Of a stretch of DNA of 64,000 nucleotides, positions 7,807-16,512 are shown piece by piece. Both the position numbers and the translations under genes were made by a program. Source of the DNA: Caenimonas soli (GTDB taxonomy: Bacteria; Pseudomonadota; Gammaproteobacteria; Burkholderiales; Burkholderiaceae_C); contig NZ_JABJVV010000011.1 in the NCBI RefSeq assembly GCF_013155545.1, forward strand, positions 62,001 through 126,000, read 5' to 3'. The notes under the pieces are model-generated. The model ran no database searches, had not been told where the DNA came from, and saw only the letters and a list, made by a program, of their open reading frames with translations. Position 1 is the stretch's first letter. Every line of letters starts with the position of its first letter.

Positions 7807-8866
7807 CCAGGGCCCTTTCACGCGAACGGGCCAGCGCCTCGGCATCGGCAGTCTCGCCGGTGGGCCAGCCCGCGAGGTGCTGCTGTGCGACGTTTCCGAG
7901 CGCTGCGATCCAGGCTGCCTCGTCGTTCAGGCAGGGGATGTAGTGAAAGTCCTTTCCTCCTGAAGTCAGGAAAGCCTGCCGGCCCTCCTGCGCGATTTCT
8001 TCCAGGGTTTCCAGGCAGTCCCCGGTGAAGCCGGGACAGACCACGTCGACTCGCGCCACGCGCCGAGCCAGCGCACGCAGGGTGGGATCGGTGTAGGGCT
8101 CCAGCCATTTCGCCTTGCCGAAACGCGACTGGAAGGTCACCGTGTACTGGTCTTTTTCCAGCCGCAGCTGGGTGGCCAGCAGACGCGCGGTCTTCTGGCA
8201 TTGGCAGTGGTAAGGGTCGCCCAGATGCAGGGTGCGCTCGGGTACGCCGTGGAAGCTCATGACCAGGTGATCTCCGCGTCCGTGCTCCCGCCAATACCGC
8301 TCGACCCGCCGGACCAGCGCCTGCACGTAGCCGCGATCGTCGTGGTAGTGATTCACGAATCGCAGTTCCGGCAGGTGGCGAGTCCCGGCGGACCATGAGG
8401 CCACCGCGTCGACCAGGCTGGCCGTGGTCGTGCCGGAGTACTGCGGATAGGCCGGCAGGATGAGGATGCGGGTCGCGCCCTCGGCCTTGAGCGCCTCCAG
8501 CTGCGACGCGATCGAAGGGCTGCCGTAGCGCATGGCATAGCGCACCTTGACCCGGTGGCCATGCTCGCCCAGCCAGCCTTGCAGCAGTTTGGCTTGCTTG
8601 TCGGTCCACAACTTCAGCGGCGAGCCGTCGGGTGTCCAGATGGTGGCGTACTTGGCGGCAGACTTCGCCGATCGCAGCGGCAGGATCAGGCCGTACAGCA
8701 GGGGCAGCCACGCGATGCGGGGAATCTCGACGACCCGCGGATCACTCAGGAATTCGGCCAGATATCGCCGCACCGCCGCAGGCGTCGGCTCGTCTGGGGT
8801 GCCGAGGTTGCAATACAGCACCGCGATTTGCGGCGCCCGGCCGTGGGCAAAATCTGAAGAAGGCAT
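7787..8866 (-). CDS. hemH: Ferrochelatase
   Basis: Inserts ferrous iron into protoporphyrin IX, the last step of heme synthesis. The 359-residue length is normal for the bacterial enzyme. The ferrochelatase signature is present as [21 protein letters not shown], with the metal-binding His in SFHG, and the conserved acidic stretch [15 protein letters not shown] follows. The N-terminus reads [21 protein letters not shown], a typical family start. The gene is convergent with the hydrolase and divergent from the HAD phosphatase. Confidence 0.97.
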   Translation of the reverse strand: MPSSDFAHGRAPQIAVLYCNLGTPDEPTPAAVRRYLAEFLSDPRVVEIPRIAWLPLLYGLILPLRSAKSAAKYATIWTPDGSPLKLWTDKQAKLLQGWLGEHGHRVKVRYAMRYGSPSIASQLEALKAEGATRILILPAYPQYSGTTTASLVDAVASWSAGTRHLPELRFVNHYHDDRGYVQALVRRVERYWREHGRGDHLVMSFHGVPERTLHLGDPYHCQCQKTARLLATQLRLEKDQYTVTFQSRFGKAKWLEPYTDPTLRALARRVARVDVVCPGFTGDCLETLEEIAQEGRQAFLTSGGKDFHYIPCLNDEAAWIAALGNVAQQHLAGWPTGETADAEALARSRERALAMGAPR

Positions 8867-8884
8867 GAGGTATTCTCACTGAAT

Positions 8885-8928
8885 GCAGCCCCCACGTTCA
8901 CTTCGTTCTCTGCCCCCCGAGGGGGCGC
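8885..8928. repeat. Candidate Comamonadaceae-type intergenic repeat
   Basis: The 44-bp stretch holds a C-run, a CACTTCGTTCTC core and the hairpin GCCCCC-CGAG-GGGGC. From memory, very similar sequences recur between genes in Comamonadaceae genomes. Only this copy is in the window, so repetitiveness is recall, not observation. Confidence 0.4.
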
Positions 8929-8962
8929 ATGCCTGCCTAGAGGCGGCTCGTCGGAGGGCATG

Positions 8963-9658
8963 ATGCTGGACCTTGCAAGAATCAAGGCCATCTCCTTGGA
9001 CCTTGACGACACCCTGTGGCCGATCTGGCCCACCATCGAGCGGGCCGAGAAGGTGCTGCACGACTGGTTGGTGGAGCACGCGCCCATGGCCGCCGCGCTT
9101 TTTTCCAGTCCTTCAGCGTTGCGCGAAATTCGCGACTACATGGCGGCCAATCGGCCCGACCTGAAGAACGACCTGAGCGCCGTGCGCCGCGAGTCCATCC
9201 GCCTGGCGCTCTATAGGGCAGGAGAGAACCCGCTGCTGGCCGAGGAGGCATTCGAGGCCTTCTTTGCCGAACGCCAGCGGGTGACGCTGTACGAGGACGC
9301 CTTGCCTGCGCTGCAGTTCCTGTCGGAGCGCTTCCCGCTGGTGAGCCTGTCCAACGGCAACGCCGACCTGCAGCGAGTCGGCCTGGGCCCGTACTTCCGT
9401 GCGGCAATTTCGGCGCGCGAGTTCGGCGTGGGCAAGCCCGATTCGCGCATCTTCCACGCCGCCGCCGGCGCCGTGGACGTGACGCCCGCCGACGTGCTGC
9501 ATGTGGGCGACGACGCCACCCTTGACGCGCTGGGCGCGCTCAACGCCGGCATGCAAGCGGCCTGGGTGAACCGCGCCGACCATCTCTGGCCGCACGAGGC
9601 GCAGCCTCAGGTCACGCTCACCAACCTGACCGAACTCTGCGAATTGTTCAGGGCGTAG
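8963..9658 (+). CDS. HAD-superfamily hydrolase (HAD-IA)
   Basis: A cytoplasmic phosphatase-type protein of 231 residues. Motif I is LDLDDTLW near residue 12-19 (nucleophile Asp13, acid/base Asp15), motif II is LSNGN, motif III contains the Lys of FGVGKPDSRIF, and motif IV is HVGDDATLD. A helical cap between motifs I and II fits subclass I. Two adjacent ATGs exist (8960, 8963); GGAGGG at 8953-8958 is better spaced for 8963. The substrate cannot be told; pyrimidine nucleotidase or phosphoglycolate phosphatase activity is possible in this group. Confidence 0.9.
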   Translation: MLDLARIKAISLDLDDTLWPIWPTIERAEKVLHDWLVEHAPMAAALFSSPSALREIRDYMAANRPDLKNDLSAVRRESIRLALYRAGENPLLAEEAFEAFFAERQRVTLYEDALPALQFLSERFPLVSLSNGNADLQRVGLGPYFRAAISAREFGVGKPDSRIFHAAAGAVDVTPADVLHVGDDATLDALGALNAGMQAAWVNRADHLWPHEAQPQVTLTNLTELCELFRA

Positions 9659-9683
9659 GGGCAGGACGCGACCGTCCCCGCAT

Positions 9684-9913
9684 CGCGGCACGCGGTACCC
9701 GGCAGGGGCTCATACTGTGGCGGTCGGCGCTTTCTGCGCCGACTCCGCTGCGAGGCTCGGCCTGGGGTCGGCGTCGCGAAACTCACTACGCGCCCCAAGG
9801 CCGCTGCGTTCAAACAGCCGCGACGAGTCAGTAACGAAGCGCTGCGCGCCCGCCCCCAGGCCGAGCCTCGCAGCCGCCACAGAAATCGCCCCCGCCGGGT
9901 ACCGCCTGCCGCG
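9684..9913. repeat. 230-bp inverted-repeat element filling the HAD/hpnD intergenic space
   Basis: Outer arms 9684-9709 and 9888-9913 are inverted copies matching at 24 of 26 positions. Middle arms 9716-9723 and 9874-9881 match perfectly over 8 bp. Inner arms 9747-9767 and 9854-9874 match perfectly over 21 bp. A small perfect hairpin (GTCGGCGC-TTTCT-GCGCCGAC, 9723-9743) sits in the left half. There is no credible coding frame. It would fold into one long cruciform or RNA hairpin at the convergent 3' ends of the HAD gene and hpnD. It could be a MITE/REPIN-like mobile repeat or a bidirectional terminator; no target-site duplication was identified. Confidence 0.75.
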
Positions 9914-10017
9914 AGCCAACGCGGTGGGCGTGCGGTGCGACGAATACCAACCACCTCTCTGCAAAGGCGTGTCCGGGCACGCCTTTGCCACGTGCCTTCT
10001 GCTTTGCCACCAGAGGC

Positions 10018-10857
10018 TTAGAGCCGGCCCAGCGCCTGGACCTTCCACGCCAGCCAGAACTTGCGCAGTGGCGTCAGGCTGACGCGCTGATGCAGCACCT
10101 GGAAACCGTCTCGCTCGATCTCGCGCAACAAGGTGCGGTAGATGCTGGCCATCATCAGCCCGGGTTTCTGGCTGCGCCGGTCGGCTGGCGGCAGCAGCGC
10201 CAGCGCCTGGTCATAGAGCTGCTGCGCGCGGTCGGCCTGGAACTTCATGAGCGCGGTGAAGCGGTCCGAGTACTTGCGGTTGAGGATCTCGTGGGCCTTC
10301 ACGTCGAACTGCTGCAACTCGCTCACCGGCAGGTAGACACGTCCGCGCAGCGCGTCCTCGCCGACGTCGCGGATGATGTTGGTGAGCTGGAAGGCCAGCC
10401 CCAGCTTGTGGGCATATTCCGTTGTCTGCGGGTCGGCCTGGCCGAAGATGCGCGCCGAGACCTCGCCGACGATGCCGGCCACCAGGTGGCAGTAGCGCTC
10501 CAGGCCGGCAAAGTCGAGGTAGCGGGTCTGCTCCAGGTCCATCTGGCAGCCTTCGATCACCGCCTGGAGCTGCCGCTCTTCGATGCCGAAGTCGGCGGCG
10601 CAGGGCATCAGGGCCTTCATCACCGGGTGGCTGGCCTCGCCGCGGAAGGACTTGGCCACCTCGGCTTGCCACCAGGCGAGCTTGGTCCTCGCTATGCCCG
10701 GATCGCTGACTTCATCGACGACGTCGTCCACCTCGCGGCAGAAGGCATAGAAAGCCGTGATGGCGGCGCGGCGTGGCTTGGGCAGGAAGAGAAAGGCGTA
10801 ATAGAAGCTGCTTCCCGAGGTAGCGGCCTTCTCCTGAACGTACTCTTGCGGTGTCAT
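10018..10857 (-). CDS. hpnD: Presqualene diphosphate synthase (HpnD-like squalene/phytoene synthase family)
   Basis: A 279-residue all-helical prenyl synthase that condenses two farnesyl diphosphates. The first Asp-rich motif is FCREVDDVVDEV (about 45-56) and the second is LTNIIRDVGEDALRGRVYLP. Length and the pairing with an HpnC-like neighbour favour HpnD over phytoene synthase CrtB. The start at 10857 overlaps the stop of the upstream gene (ATGA, 10854-10857), so the two are translationally coupled. The third enzyme of the usual set, HpnE, does not follow; the inverted-repeat element does. Confidence 0.88.
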   Translation of the reverse strand: MTPQEYVQEKAATSGSSFYYAFLFLPKPRRAAITAFYAFCREVDDVVDEVSDPGIARTKLAWWQAEVAKSFRGEASHPVMKALMPCAADFGIEERQLQAVIEGCQMDLEQTRYLDFAGLERYCHLVAGIVGEVSARIFGQADPQTTEYAHKLGLAFQLTNIIRDVGEDALRGRVYLPVSELQQFDVKAHEILNRKYSDRFTALMKFQADRAQQLYDQALALLPPADRRSQKPGLMMASIYRTLLREIERDGFQVLHQRVSLTPLRKFWLAWKVQALGRL

Positions 10858-11876
10858 GGATGAGGATTGTCCCATCGCAGGCGGGCGAAGGACGATTGCA
10901 GCGCCGCGCGGCCTGCCAGCGTGAAGGCGAGGCGGGCCATCATCGTGCGGACTTCGTGGCGCGGCACCTTCACCTTGTGCCGCAGGCGCTGCGGGCCGGC
11001 CGACCGCATCAACGCCAGCGTCCGGGCTGCGAGCAACGCCGGCAGGGCGCTGGCGGCGCGCACCCTGCGGCTGTTGACGGCGTCGGCGTAGCGCATGCCG
11101 AGCGCGATCCGGTCCTGGGCATGGGCATGCCATCGCCGCCAGACAACTTCGAAGCGCTCCGGGTGGTTCAGGATGTCTTCTGGAGCCACCCCGGCAGCGG
11201 CGAGTTCGTCCGCCGGAAAGTAGCAGCGCCCCGCGGCCAGGTCGGCCCCGGCATCGCGCAGGATGTTCACCAGCTGCAGCCCCATGCCAAAGCCGCGACC
11301 GAGTTCGCGCATCTCCTGTTGCGGCAGCGTGGCAAAGCCAGGCAGGTGCCGAAAGCACAGATCCGTCCAGAACTCGCCCACGCAGCCGGCCACCAGGTAG
11401 GTGTATTCGTGCAGCTGCTCGGCCGAATCCAGCGCGCGCGGCGGCAGGTCCTGGCCAAAGCGCTCTATGTCGAGGGCTTGGCCCCGGGTGATGTGGCGAA
11501 GCACGGCGCGTACATCCTCACGGTCCGCCGGCGCCAGTTCATCCAGCCAGCGCAGGCAGTGGGGCAGGGCGCGGACGAGAGCGCGTTCTTGCGGATCTTG
11601 CTGCAGCGGGGCGAACGAGGCGGACAGGCGGGCCACGGCGAGTGCGGGGATCCGGCCATCGACGGCCGCGGCCCAGGTTTCCAGATGGGCCCGGCGCTCG
11701 CTTGGCCGTAGCTCAGCCGTGTCGGCCAGCGTATCGGCCGCGCGCGCCAGCAGGTAGGCCACCCCGATCGGCCGGCGCAGCGGAGCTGGCAGCAGGCGGA
11801 TCGAGACATAAAAGGAGCGCGAAACCCCGCGCAGGAGCACCAGCATGTGGGGGTTTGAGCGATCGGCAGGGGACAT
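10854..11876 (-). CDS. hpnC: HpnC-like squalene/phytoene synthase family protein
   Basis: A 340-residue member of the same superfamily as its downstream neighbour. It shows AYLLARAADTLADT as first acidic motif and LQLVNILRDAGADLAAGRCYFP as second. In hopanoid-type squalene synthesis HpnC converts presqualene diphosphate to hydroxysqualene. The ATG at 11876 (MSPADRSNPH) was chosen; a start at 11915 is possible but would run into the divergent efflux promoter region. Overlap with hpnD indicates one transcript. Confidence 0.85.
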   Translation of the reverse strand: MSPADRSNPHMLVLLRGVSRSFYVSIRLLPAPLRRPIGVAYLLARAADTLADTAELRPSERRAHLETWAAAVDGRIPALAVARLSASFAPLQQDPQERALVRALPHCLRWLDELAPADREDVRAVLRHITRGQALDIERFGQDLPPRALDSAEQLHEYTYLVAGCVGEFWTDLCFRHLPGFATLPQQEMRELGRGFGMGLQLVNILRDAGADLAAGRCYFPADELAAAGVAPEDILNHPERFEVVWRRWHAHAQDRIALGMRYADAVNSRRVRAASALPALLAARTLALMRSAGPQRLRHKVKVPRHEVRTMMARLAFTLAGRAALQSSFARLRWDNPHP

Positions 11877-11898
11877 GGTCAAAGCCCCGGATTGTCGC

Positions 11899-11927
11899 TT
11901 GACAAGCATAGGCAATTACCCTAGATT
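11899..11927 (+). promoter_or_regulatory. Sigma70-type promoter of the RND efflux operon
   Basis: The -35 TTGACA (11899-11904) is perfect, the spacer is 17 bp, and the -10 is TAGATT (11922-11927). The predicted transcription start near 11934 lies inside the palindrome described next, a typical repressor arrangement. Confidence 0.7.
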
Positions 11928-11941
11928 ACTAACCGGTCAGT
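11928..11941. promoter_or_regulatory. Candidate TetR-family operator
   Basis: ACTAACCGGTCAGT is a near-perfect palindrome (only one symmetric pair mismatched) centred on ACCGGT. It directly follows the -10 box of the efflux promoter. TetR/AcrR repressors of RND pumps often bind such sites, but no tetR gene is next to it in the window, so the regulator is unknown. Confidence 0.5.
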
Positions 11942-11982
11942 CATTAGTGACTTTATTCGCATACTTTCAGCTCAGGTCAGCC

Positions 11983-13137
11983 ATGCCTAAACTGCCTTCA
12001 CCGCTCCATTCGCGCTACACACTCGCACTTGCCCTGGCTGCCTCGCTGGCAGTCGCGGCCTGCTCCAAGACCGAGGCGAACCCGGAGCCGGTTCGCGCCG
12101 TCAAGGTGATGACCGTGGGGGTCGATACCTTCAAATCGGGCTACGAATTCGCGGGCGAAGTGCGGCCTCGGGTGGAGTCCCGGCTGGGATTTCGGGTGGC
12201 CGGCAAGATCGTCAAGCGCCAGGCAGAACTGGGCCAGCGAGTGAAGGCCGGTCAGGTCCTGGCGCAGCTGGATCCCCGTGACTTTCAATTGGCCGCCGAC
12301 GCGGCCCGCGCGCAGGTCGCGGCTGCCAGCACCAATCGCGATCTGGCGGCCGCTGACTTCAAGCGCTACGCCACCCTGAAGGACCAGAACTTCATCAGCG
12401 GCGCCGAACTCGAGCGCCGCGAAACTTCCCTGAAAGCGGCCCAGGCGCAGCTCGATCAGGCCAAGGCGCAGCTCGCGTCGCAGGGCAACCAGGCCGGCTA
12501 CACCAACCTCGTTGCCGACGTCTCCGGCGTGGTCACCGCCGTCGAGGCCGAGTCGGGCCAGGTGGTGACCGCCGGCACGCCGATCGTGCGCATCGCCCAG
12601 GACGGGCCGCGCGACGTGGTGTTCTCGGTACCCGAAGACAAGATCGTGGCCATCAAGCCGGGCTCCGACGTGTCGGTGCGCGTCTGGGCGAACGGCGGCA
12701 CGGCGCTCCCAGGCAAAGTGCGTGAAGTCGCCGCCAGCGCCGACCCGGTGACGCGGACCTATTCCGTCAAGGTGTCGCTCGACGCCGCCACAGCACCGGC
12801 GCTGGGCTCCACGGCCTATGTGTCGCCGCAGGCCCTCAGCCATGTCGGCACGCCCGTGATCAAGCTGCCGACCGGCGCGCTGCGCAAGGAAGGGGCGGGC
12901 ACGGCGGTCTGGGTGCTCGACAAGGCGACCATGACGGTGAAATCGCAGCCGGTGCAGATCGCCACGGCCGACGGCAACGAAGCCGTGATCGCTGCCGGCC
13001 TGCAACCGGGCATGCTGGTGGTTTCCGCCGGTGTGCACGTGCTGTCGCCCGGGCAGAAGGTGACGATCTACCAGGAGAAGGTGTCGGCGGTGAATGCCGT
13101 GGCCCAGGCGCCCTCGACGTTGCCTGTCGCGAAGTGA
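11983..13137 (+). CDS. RND efflux periplasmic adaptor (membrane fusion lipoprotein)
   Basis: A 384-residue adaptor linking an inner-membrane RND pump to an outer-membrane channel. The N-terminus has a lipoprotein signal peptide ending in AVAAC (Cys27). A lipoyl/barrel-sandwich half motif (GRVKAGQVLAQLDPRDF-like), an alpha-helical hairpin (about 100-160), the second lipoyl half (VSGVVTAVEAESGQVVTAGTPI) and beta-barrel domains follow in family order. The ATG at 11983 was chosen because it starts the signal peptide and lies downstream of the promoter. The pump gene follows 7 bp later. No TolC-type gene is in this operon, so the channel must be encoded elsewhere. Confidence 0.93.
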   Translation: MPKLPSPLHSRYTLALALAASLAVAACSKTEANPEPVRAVKVMTVGVDTFKSGYEFAGEVRPRVESRLGFRVAGKIVKRQAELGQRVKAGQVLAQLDPRDFQLAADAARAQVAAASTNRDLAAADFKRYATLKDQNFISGAELERRETSLKAAQAQLDQAKAQLASQGNQAGYTNLVADVSGVVTAVEAESGQVVTAGTPIVRIAQDGPRDVVFSVPEDKIVAIKPGSDVSVRVWANGGTALPGKVREVAASADPVTRTYSVKVSLDAATAPALGSTAYVSPQALSHVGTPVIKLPTGALRKEGAGTAVWVLDKATMTVKSQPVQIATADGNEAVIAAGLQPGMLVVSAGVHVLSPGQKVTIYQEKVSAVNAVAQAPSTLPVAK

Positions 13138-13144
13138 GGCTGCC

Positions 13145-16100
13145 ATGACGCAGATCCAACCGAAAGAGGGTTTCAACCTCTCCAAATGGGCGCTCGATCA
13201 CCCCGCGCTCACGCGCTACCTGATGGTCGTGCTGATGCTGCTTGGCTTCGTCTCGTACTTCCAGCTGGGCCAGGACGAAGATCCGCCGTTCACCTTCCGC
13301 GCCATGGTGGTTCGCACCTACTGGCCCGGCGCCACCGCGCAACAGGTCGCCGAACAGGTGACCGACAAGATCGAGCGGGCGCTGCAGGAAGCGCCCTATG
13401 CCGACAAGATCCGCAGCTACTCCAAGCCGGGCGAGTCGCAGATCATTTTCCAGATCAAGGATTCGTCCAAGCCGGGTGACGTGGCCAATGTCTGGTACAC
13501 GGTGCGCAAGAAAATCGGCGACATGCGCTTCCAGCTGCCCGGAGGCATCCAGGGCCCGTTCTTCAACGATGATTTCGGTGACGTCTACGGCGTGATCTAC
13601 GCGCTGGAGTCGGATGGCGGCTTCAACTATGCCGAACTCAAGACCTTCGCCGATGACGTGCGCCAGCAACTGCTGCGGGTGCCGGACGTCGCCAAGGTCG
13701 AACTGTTCGGCGTGCAGGACGAGAAGCTCTACGTCGAGATTTCGCAGAAGCGCCTGGCGCAGCTGGGGCTGGACCTGAACCAGGTGCTGCAGCAGCTGGG
13801 GCAGCAGAATGCCGTCGAATCCGCGGGCGCCGTGCAGACACCGCTGGACGTGGTGCAAGTGCGCGTCGGCGGGCAGTTCGAGGCGGTGGAGGAGCTGCGG
13901 GCCATGCCGATCCGCGGTACCTCGGGCAACCAGCTGCGCCTGGGCGATATCGGCGAGATCAAGCGCGGCTACGCCGACCCGCCGGTCGTCAAGGTGCGGC
14001 ACCAGGGCAAGGAAGTCATCGCGCTGGGCGTCTCCATGGCCAAGGGCGGCGACATCATCAAGCTAGGCAAGTCGCTGAAGACGACGTTCAACCGCATCGA
14101 GGACGGCCTGCCGGCCGGCATCAAGCTGGTGCAGATCCAGGACCAGCCGAGCGCCGTTTCCAACTCCGTCAACGAGTTCGTGCGCACGCTCATCGAGGCC
14201 GTGCTCATCGTGCTGGCGGTCAGCTTCATCGCGCTGGGCCTGCACAAGCGCCCCGATGCCGCCACGCTCCCCTTGTGGAAGCGCTACTACGTGGACATGC
14301 GGCCCGGCCTGGTGGTGGGCATCACGATTCCCCTGGTGCTGGCCGTCACCTTCCTGGCCATGGACTACTGGGGCATCGGCCTGCACAAGATTTCGCTGGG
14401 GTCTCTGATCATCGCGCTGGGCCTGCTGGTGGACGACGCCATCATTGCCGTGGAGATGATGGTGCGCAAGATGGAGGAGGGCTACGACAAGGTCCGCGCC
14501 GCCACCTTCGCCTACGAGATCACGGCCATGCCCATGCTGACCGGCACGCTGATCACGGCGACCGGCTTCCTGCCGATCGGCATGGCGAAATCGACCGTGG
14601 GCGAGTACACCTTCGCCATCTTCGCGGTGACGGTGATCGCCCTGGTTCTGAGCTGGCTGGTGTCGGTGTATTTCGTTCCCTACCTGGGCACCTTGCTGCT
14701 CAAGCCCAAGCCGGTTCCCGCCAGCGGCGACCATCAAGAGCATTTCGACACGCCGTTCTACCGCACCTTCCGCCGCATGGTCGACTGGTGCGTCGAGCAC
14801 CGCTGGATCACCATCGGCGCCACGCTGCTGATATTCGCACTGGGCATCGTCGGTATGGGCCAGGTGCAGCAGCAGTTCTTCCCCGATTCCAGCCGCCCGG
14901 AGATCATGGTGGACGTCTGGTTCCCCGAGGGAACCTCGTTCGCGGCCAACGAAGAAGTCACCAAGCGGGTGGAACAGCGCCTGCGCAGCGAAGCGGGCGT
15001 CACCGCCGTGAGCACCTGGGTCGGTTCGGGCGTGCCGCGCTTCTACCTGCCTCTGGACCAGGTGTTCCCGCAGACCAACGTCTCGCAGTTCATCGTGCTG
15101 CCGAAAGACCTGAAAGTGCGCGAGACGCTGCGCGTCAAGCTGCCCGCCTTGCTGGCGCAGGAATTCCCGGAGGTGCGCGGCCGCGTCAAGCTGCTGCCCA
15201 ATGGCCCGCCTGTTCCTTACCCCGTGCAGTTCCGCGTCGTCGGGCCCGACCCCGTCGGCTTGCGCGAGCGTGCCGACGAGGTGAAGGCCGTGATGCGCGC
15301 CAGCCCCAATACGCGCGGCGTGAACGACAACTGGAACGAGTCGGTGAAGGTGCTGCGCCTGGAAGTGGACCAGTCCAAGGCGCGCGCGCTGGGCGTGACC
15401 AGCCAATCCATCGCCCAGGCCTCCAAGACCATCCTCACGGGTACCAACGTGGGCCAGTACCGCGAGGGCGACAAGCTGATCGACATCGTGCTGCGCCAGC
15501 CGCTGGACGAGCGCAACGCCATCACCGATATCGCCAACGCCTACCTGCCGACGGCCTCGGGCAAGTCGATCCCGCTGACCCAGATCGCCAAGCCGGTGTT
15601 CACCTGGGAGCCGGGCGTGATGTGGCGCGAGAACCGCGACTATGCGATCACGGTGCAGGGCGACATGGTCGAGGGCCTGCAAGGCGCGACCGTCACCAAC
15701 GAGTTGCTGCCGCAGCTGAAGGCGCTGGAAAAGAAGTGGCCGCTCGGCTATTCGATCCAGGTGGCCGGTGCCGTGGAGGAGAGCTCCAAGGGCTCGTCTT
15801 CGATTTCGGCCGGCATCCCCATCATGCTGTTCATCACGTTCACGCTGTTGATGCTGCAGCTGCACAGTTTCAGCCGCGCCATGCTGGTGTTCCTGACCGG
15901 GCCACTCGGCATTGCCGGCGTGGCGGGCGCATTGCTGTTGCTGGGACGGCCGTTCGGCTTCGTCGCGTTGCTGGGCGTGATCGCGCTCATGGGCATGATC
16001 CAGCGCAACTCGGTGATCCTCATCGACCAGATCGAGCAGGACCGCGCCCGCGGCGTGCCGACCTGGGACGCGATCGTCGAATCCGCCGTGCGGCGCCTGC

Positions 16101-16327
16101 GTCCCATCGTGCTCACGGCCGCAGCCGCCGTGCTGGCCATGATCCCGCTGTCGCGCTCGGTGTTCTGGGGGCCCATGGCCGTGGCGATCATGGGCGGGCT
16201 GATCGTCGCCACGGTGCTGACCCTGCTGGCTTTGCCGGCGATGTACGCAGCCTGGTTCAGGGTCAAGCGGGGGGATGTCGCTCCCAATGAGCCCGGCTTC
16301 GCGGGGGCCGTTCCCATTCCCGCGTAA
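13145..16327 (+). CDS. RND efflux transporter permease subunit (HAE1-like)
   Basis: An inner-membrane proton-driven exporter of 1060 residues, the normal size for the family. It has one N-terminal membrane helix, a large periplasmic porter domain, a block of helices (about 350-540), a second porter domain and a final helix block. DDAIIAVEMMVRKMEEG is the TM4 region with the Asp pair of the proton relay; GMIQRNSVILIDQIEQ is the TM10-11 counterpart. Substrates cannot be predicted. A strong intrinsic terminator follows. Confidence 0.94.
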   Translation: MTQIQPKEGFNLSKWALDHPALTRYLMVVLMLLGFVSYFQLGQDEDPPFTFRAMVVRTYWPGATAQQVAEQVTDKIERALQEAPYADKIRSYSKPGESQIIFQIKDSSKPGDVANVWYTVRKKIGDMRFQLPGGIQGPFFNDDFGDVYGVIYALESDGGFNYAELKTFADDVRQQLLRVPDVAKVELFGVQDEKLYVEISQKRLAQLGLDLNQVLQQLGQQNAVESAGAVQTPLDVVQVRVGGQFEAVEELRAMPIRGTSGNQLRLGDIGEIKRGYADPPVVKVRHQGKEVIALGVSMAKGGDIIKLGKSLKTTFNRIEDGLPAGIKLVQIQDQPSAVSNSVNEFVRTLIEAVLIVLAVSFIALGLHKRPDAATLPLWKRYYVDMRPGLVVGITIPLVLAVTFLAMDYWGIGLHKISLGSLIIALGLLVDDAIIAVEMMVRKMEEGYDKVRAATFAYEITAMPMLTGTLITATGFLPIGMAKSTVGEYTFAIFAVTVIALVLSWLVSVYFVPYLGTLLLKPKPVPASGDHQEHFDTPFYRTFRRMVDWCVEHRWITIGATLLIFALGIVGMGQVQQQFFPDSSRPEIMVDVWFPEGTSFAANEEVTKRVEQRLRSEAGVTAVSTWVGSGVPRFYLPLDQVFPQTNVSQFIVLPKDLKVRETLRVKLPALLAQEFPEVRGRVKLLPNGPPVPYPVQFRVVGPDPVGLRERADEVKAVMRASPNTRGVNDNWNESVKVLRLEVDQSKARALGVTSQSIAQASKTILTGTNVGQYREGDKLIDIVLRQPLDERNAITDIANAYLPTASGKSIPLTQIAKPVFTWEPGVMWRENRDYAITVQGDMVEGLQGATVTNELLPQLKALEKKWPLGYSIQVAGAVEESSKGSSSISAGIPIMLFITFTLLMLQLHSFSRAMLVFLTGPLGIAGVAGALLLLGRPFGFVALLGVIALMGMIQRNSVILIDQIEQDRARGVPTWDAIVESAVRRLRPIVLTAAAAVLAMIPLSRSVFWGPMAVAIMGGLIVATVLTLLALPAMYAAWFRVKRGDVAPNEPGFAGAVPIPA

Positions 16328-16350
16328 AATAGAAGGTTGACCGAATTTGG

Positions 16351-16390
16351 GCGGGCGGTCGGGTTATCCGACCGCCCGCTTTGACTTTGA
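16351..16390 (+). terminator. Intrinsic terminator after the RND operon
   Basis: GCGGGCGGTCGG (16351-16362) pairs perfectly with 16368-16379 across a 5-base loop, followed by TTTGACTTT. It ends the efflux operon just before the tRNA-Leu gene. Confidence 0.8.
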
Positions 16391-16396
16391 GCTTAA

Positions 16397-16483
16397 GCGC
16401 GGGTGGCGAAATTGGTAGACGCACCAGGTTTAGGTCCTGACGCCAGCAATGGTGTGGGGGTTCGAGTCCCCCCCCGCGCACCA
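16397..16483 (+). tRNA. tRNA-Leu (anticodon UAG)
   Basis: An 87-nt tRNA with encoded CCA. Acceptor arms GCGCGGG and CCCGCGC pair fully, the anticodon loop TTTAGGT gives UAG, and there is a long variable arm as expected for leucine. It precedes tig by 29 bp. Confidence 0.97.
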
Positions 16484-16512
16484 GAACACATTTAATCCAA
16501 GAGAGATCCATC

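Noticed and set aside
10018..11876. Carotenoid (CrtB) genes
   Set aside because: Two coupled family members of HpnC and HpnD lengths without crtI or other carotenoid genes fit squalene-type synthesis better.
14063..15865. 600-codon open frame opposite the RND pump
   Set aside because: Composition (His, Gln, Arg-rich) is typical of antisense shadow; the plus-strand RND protein is complete.
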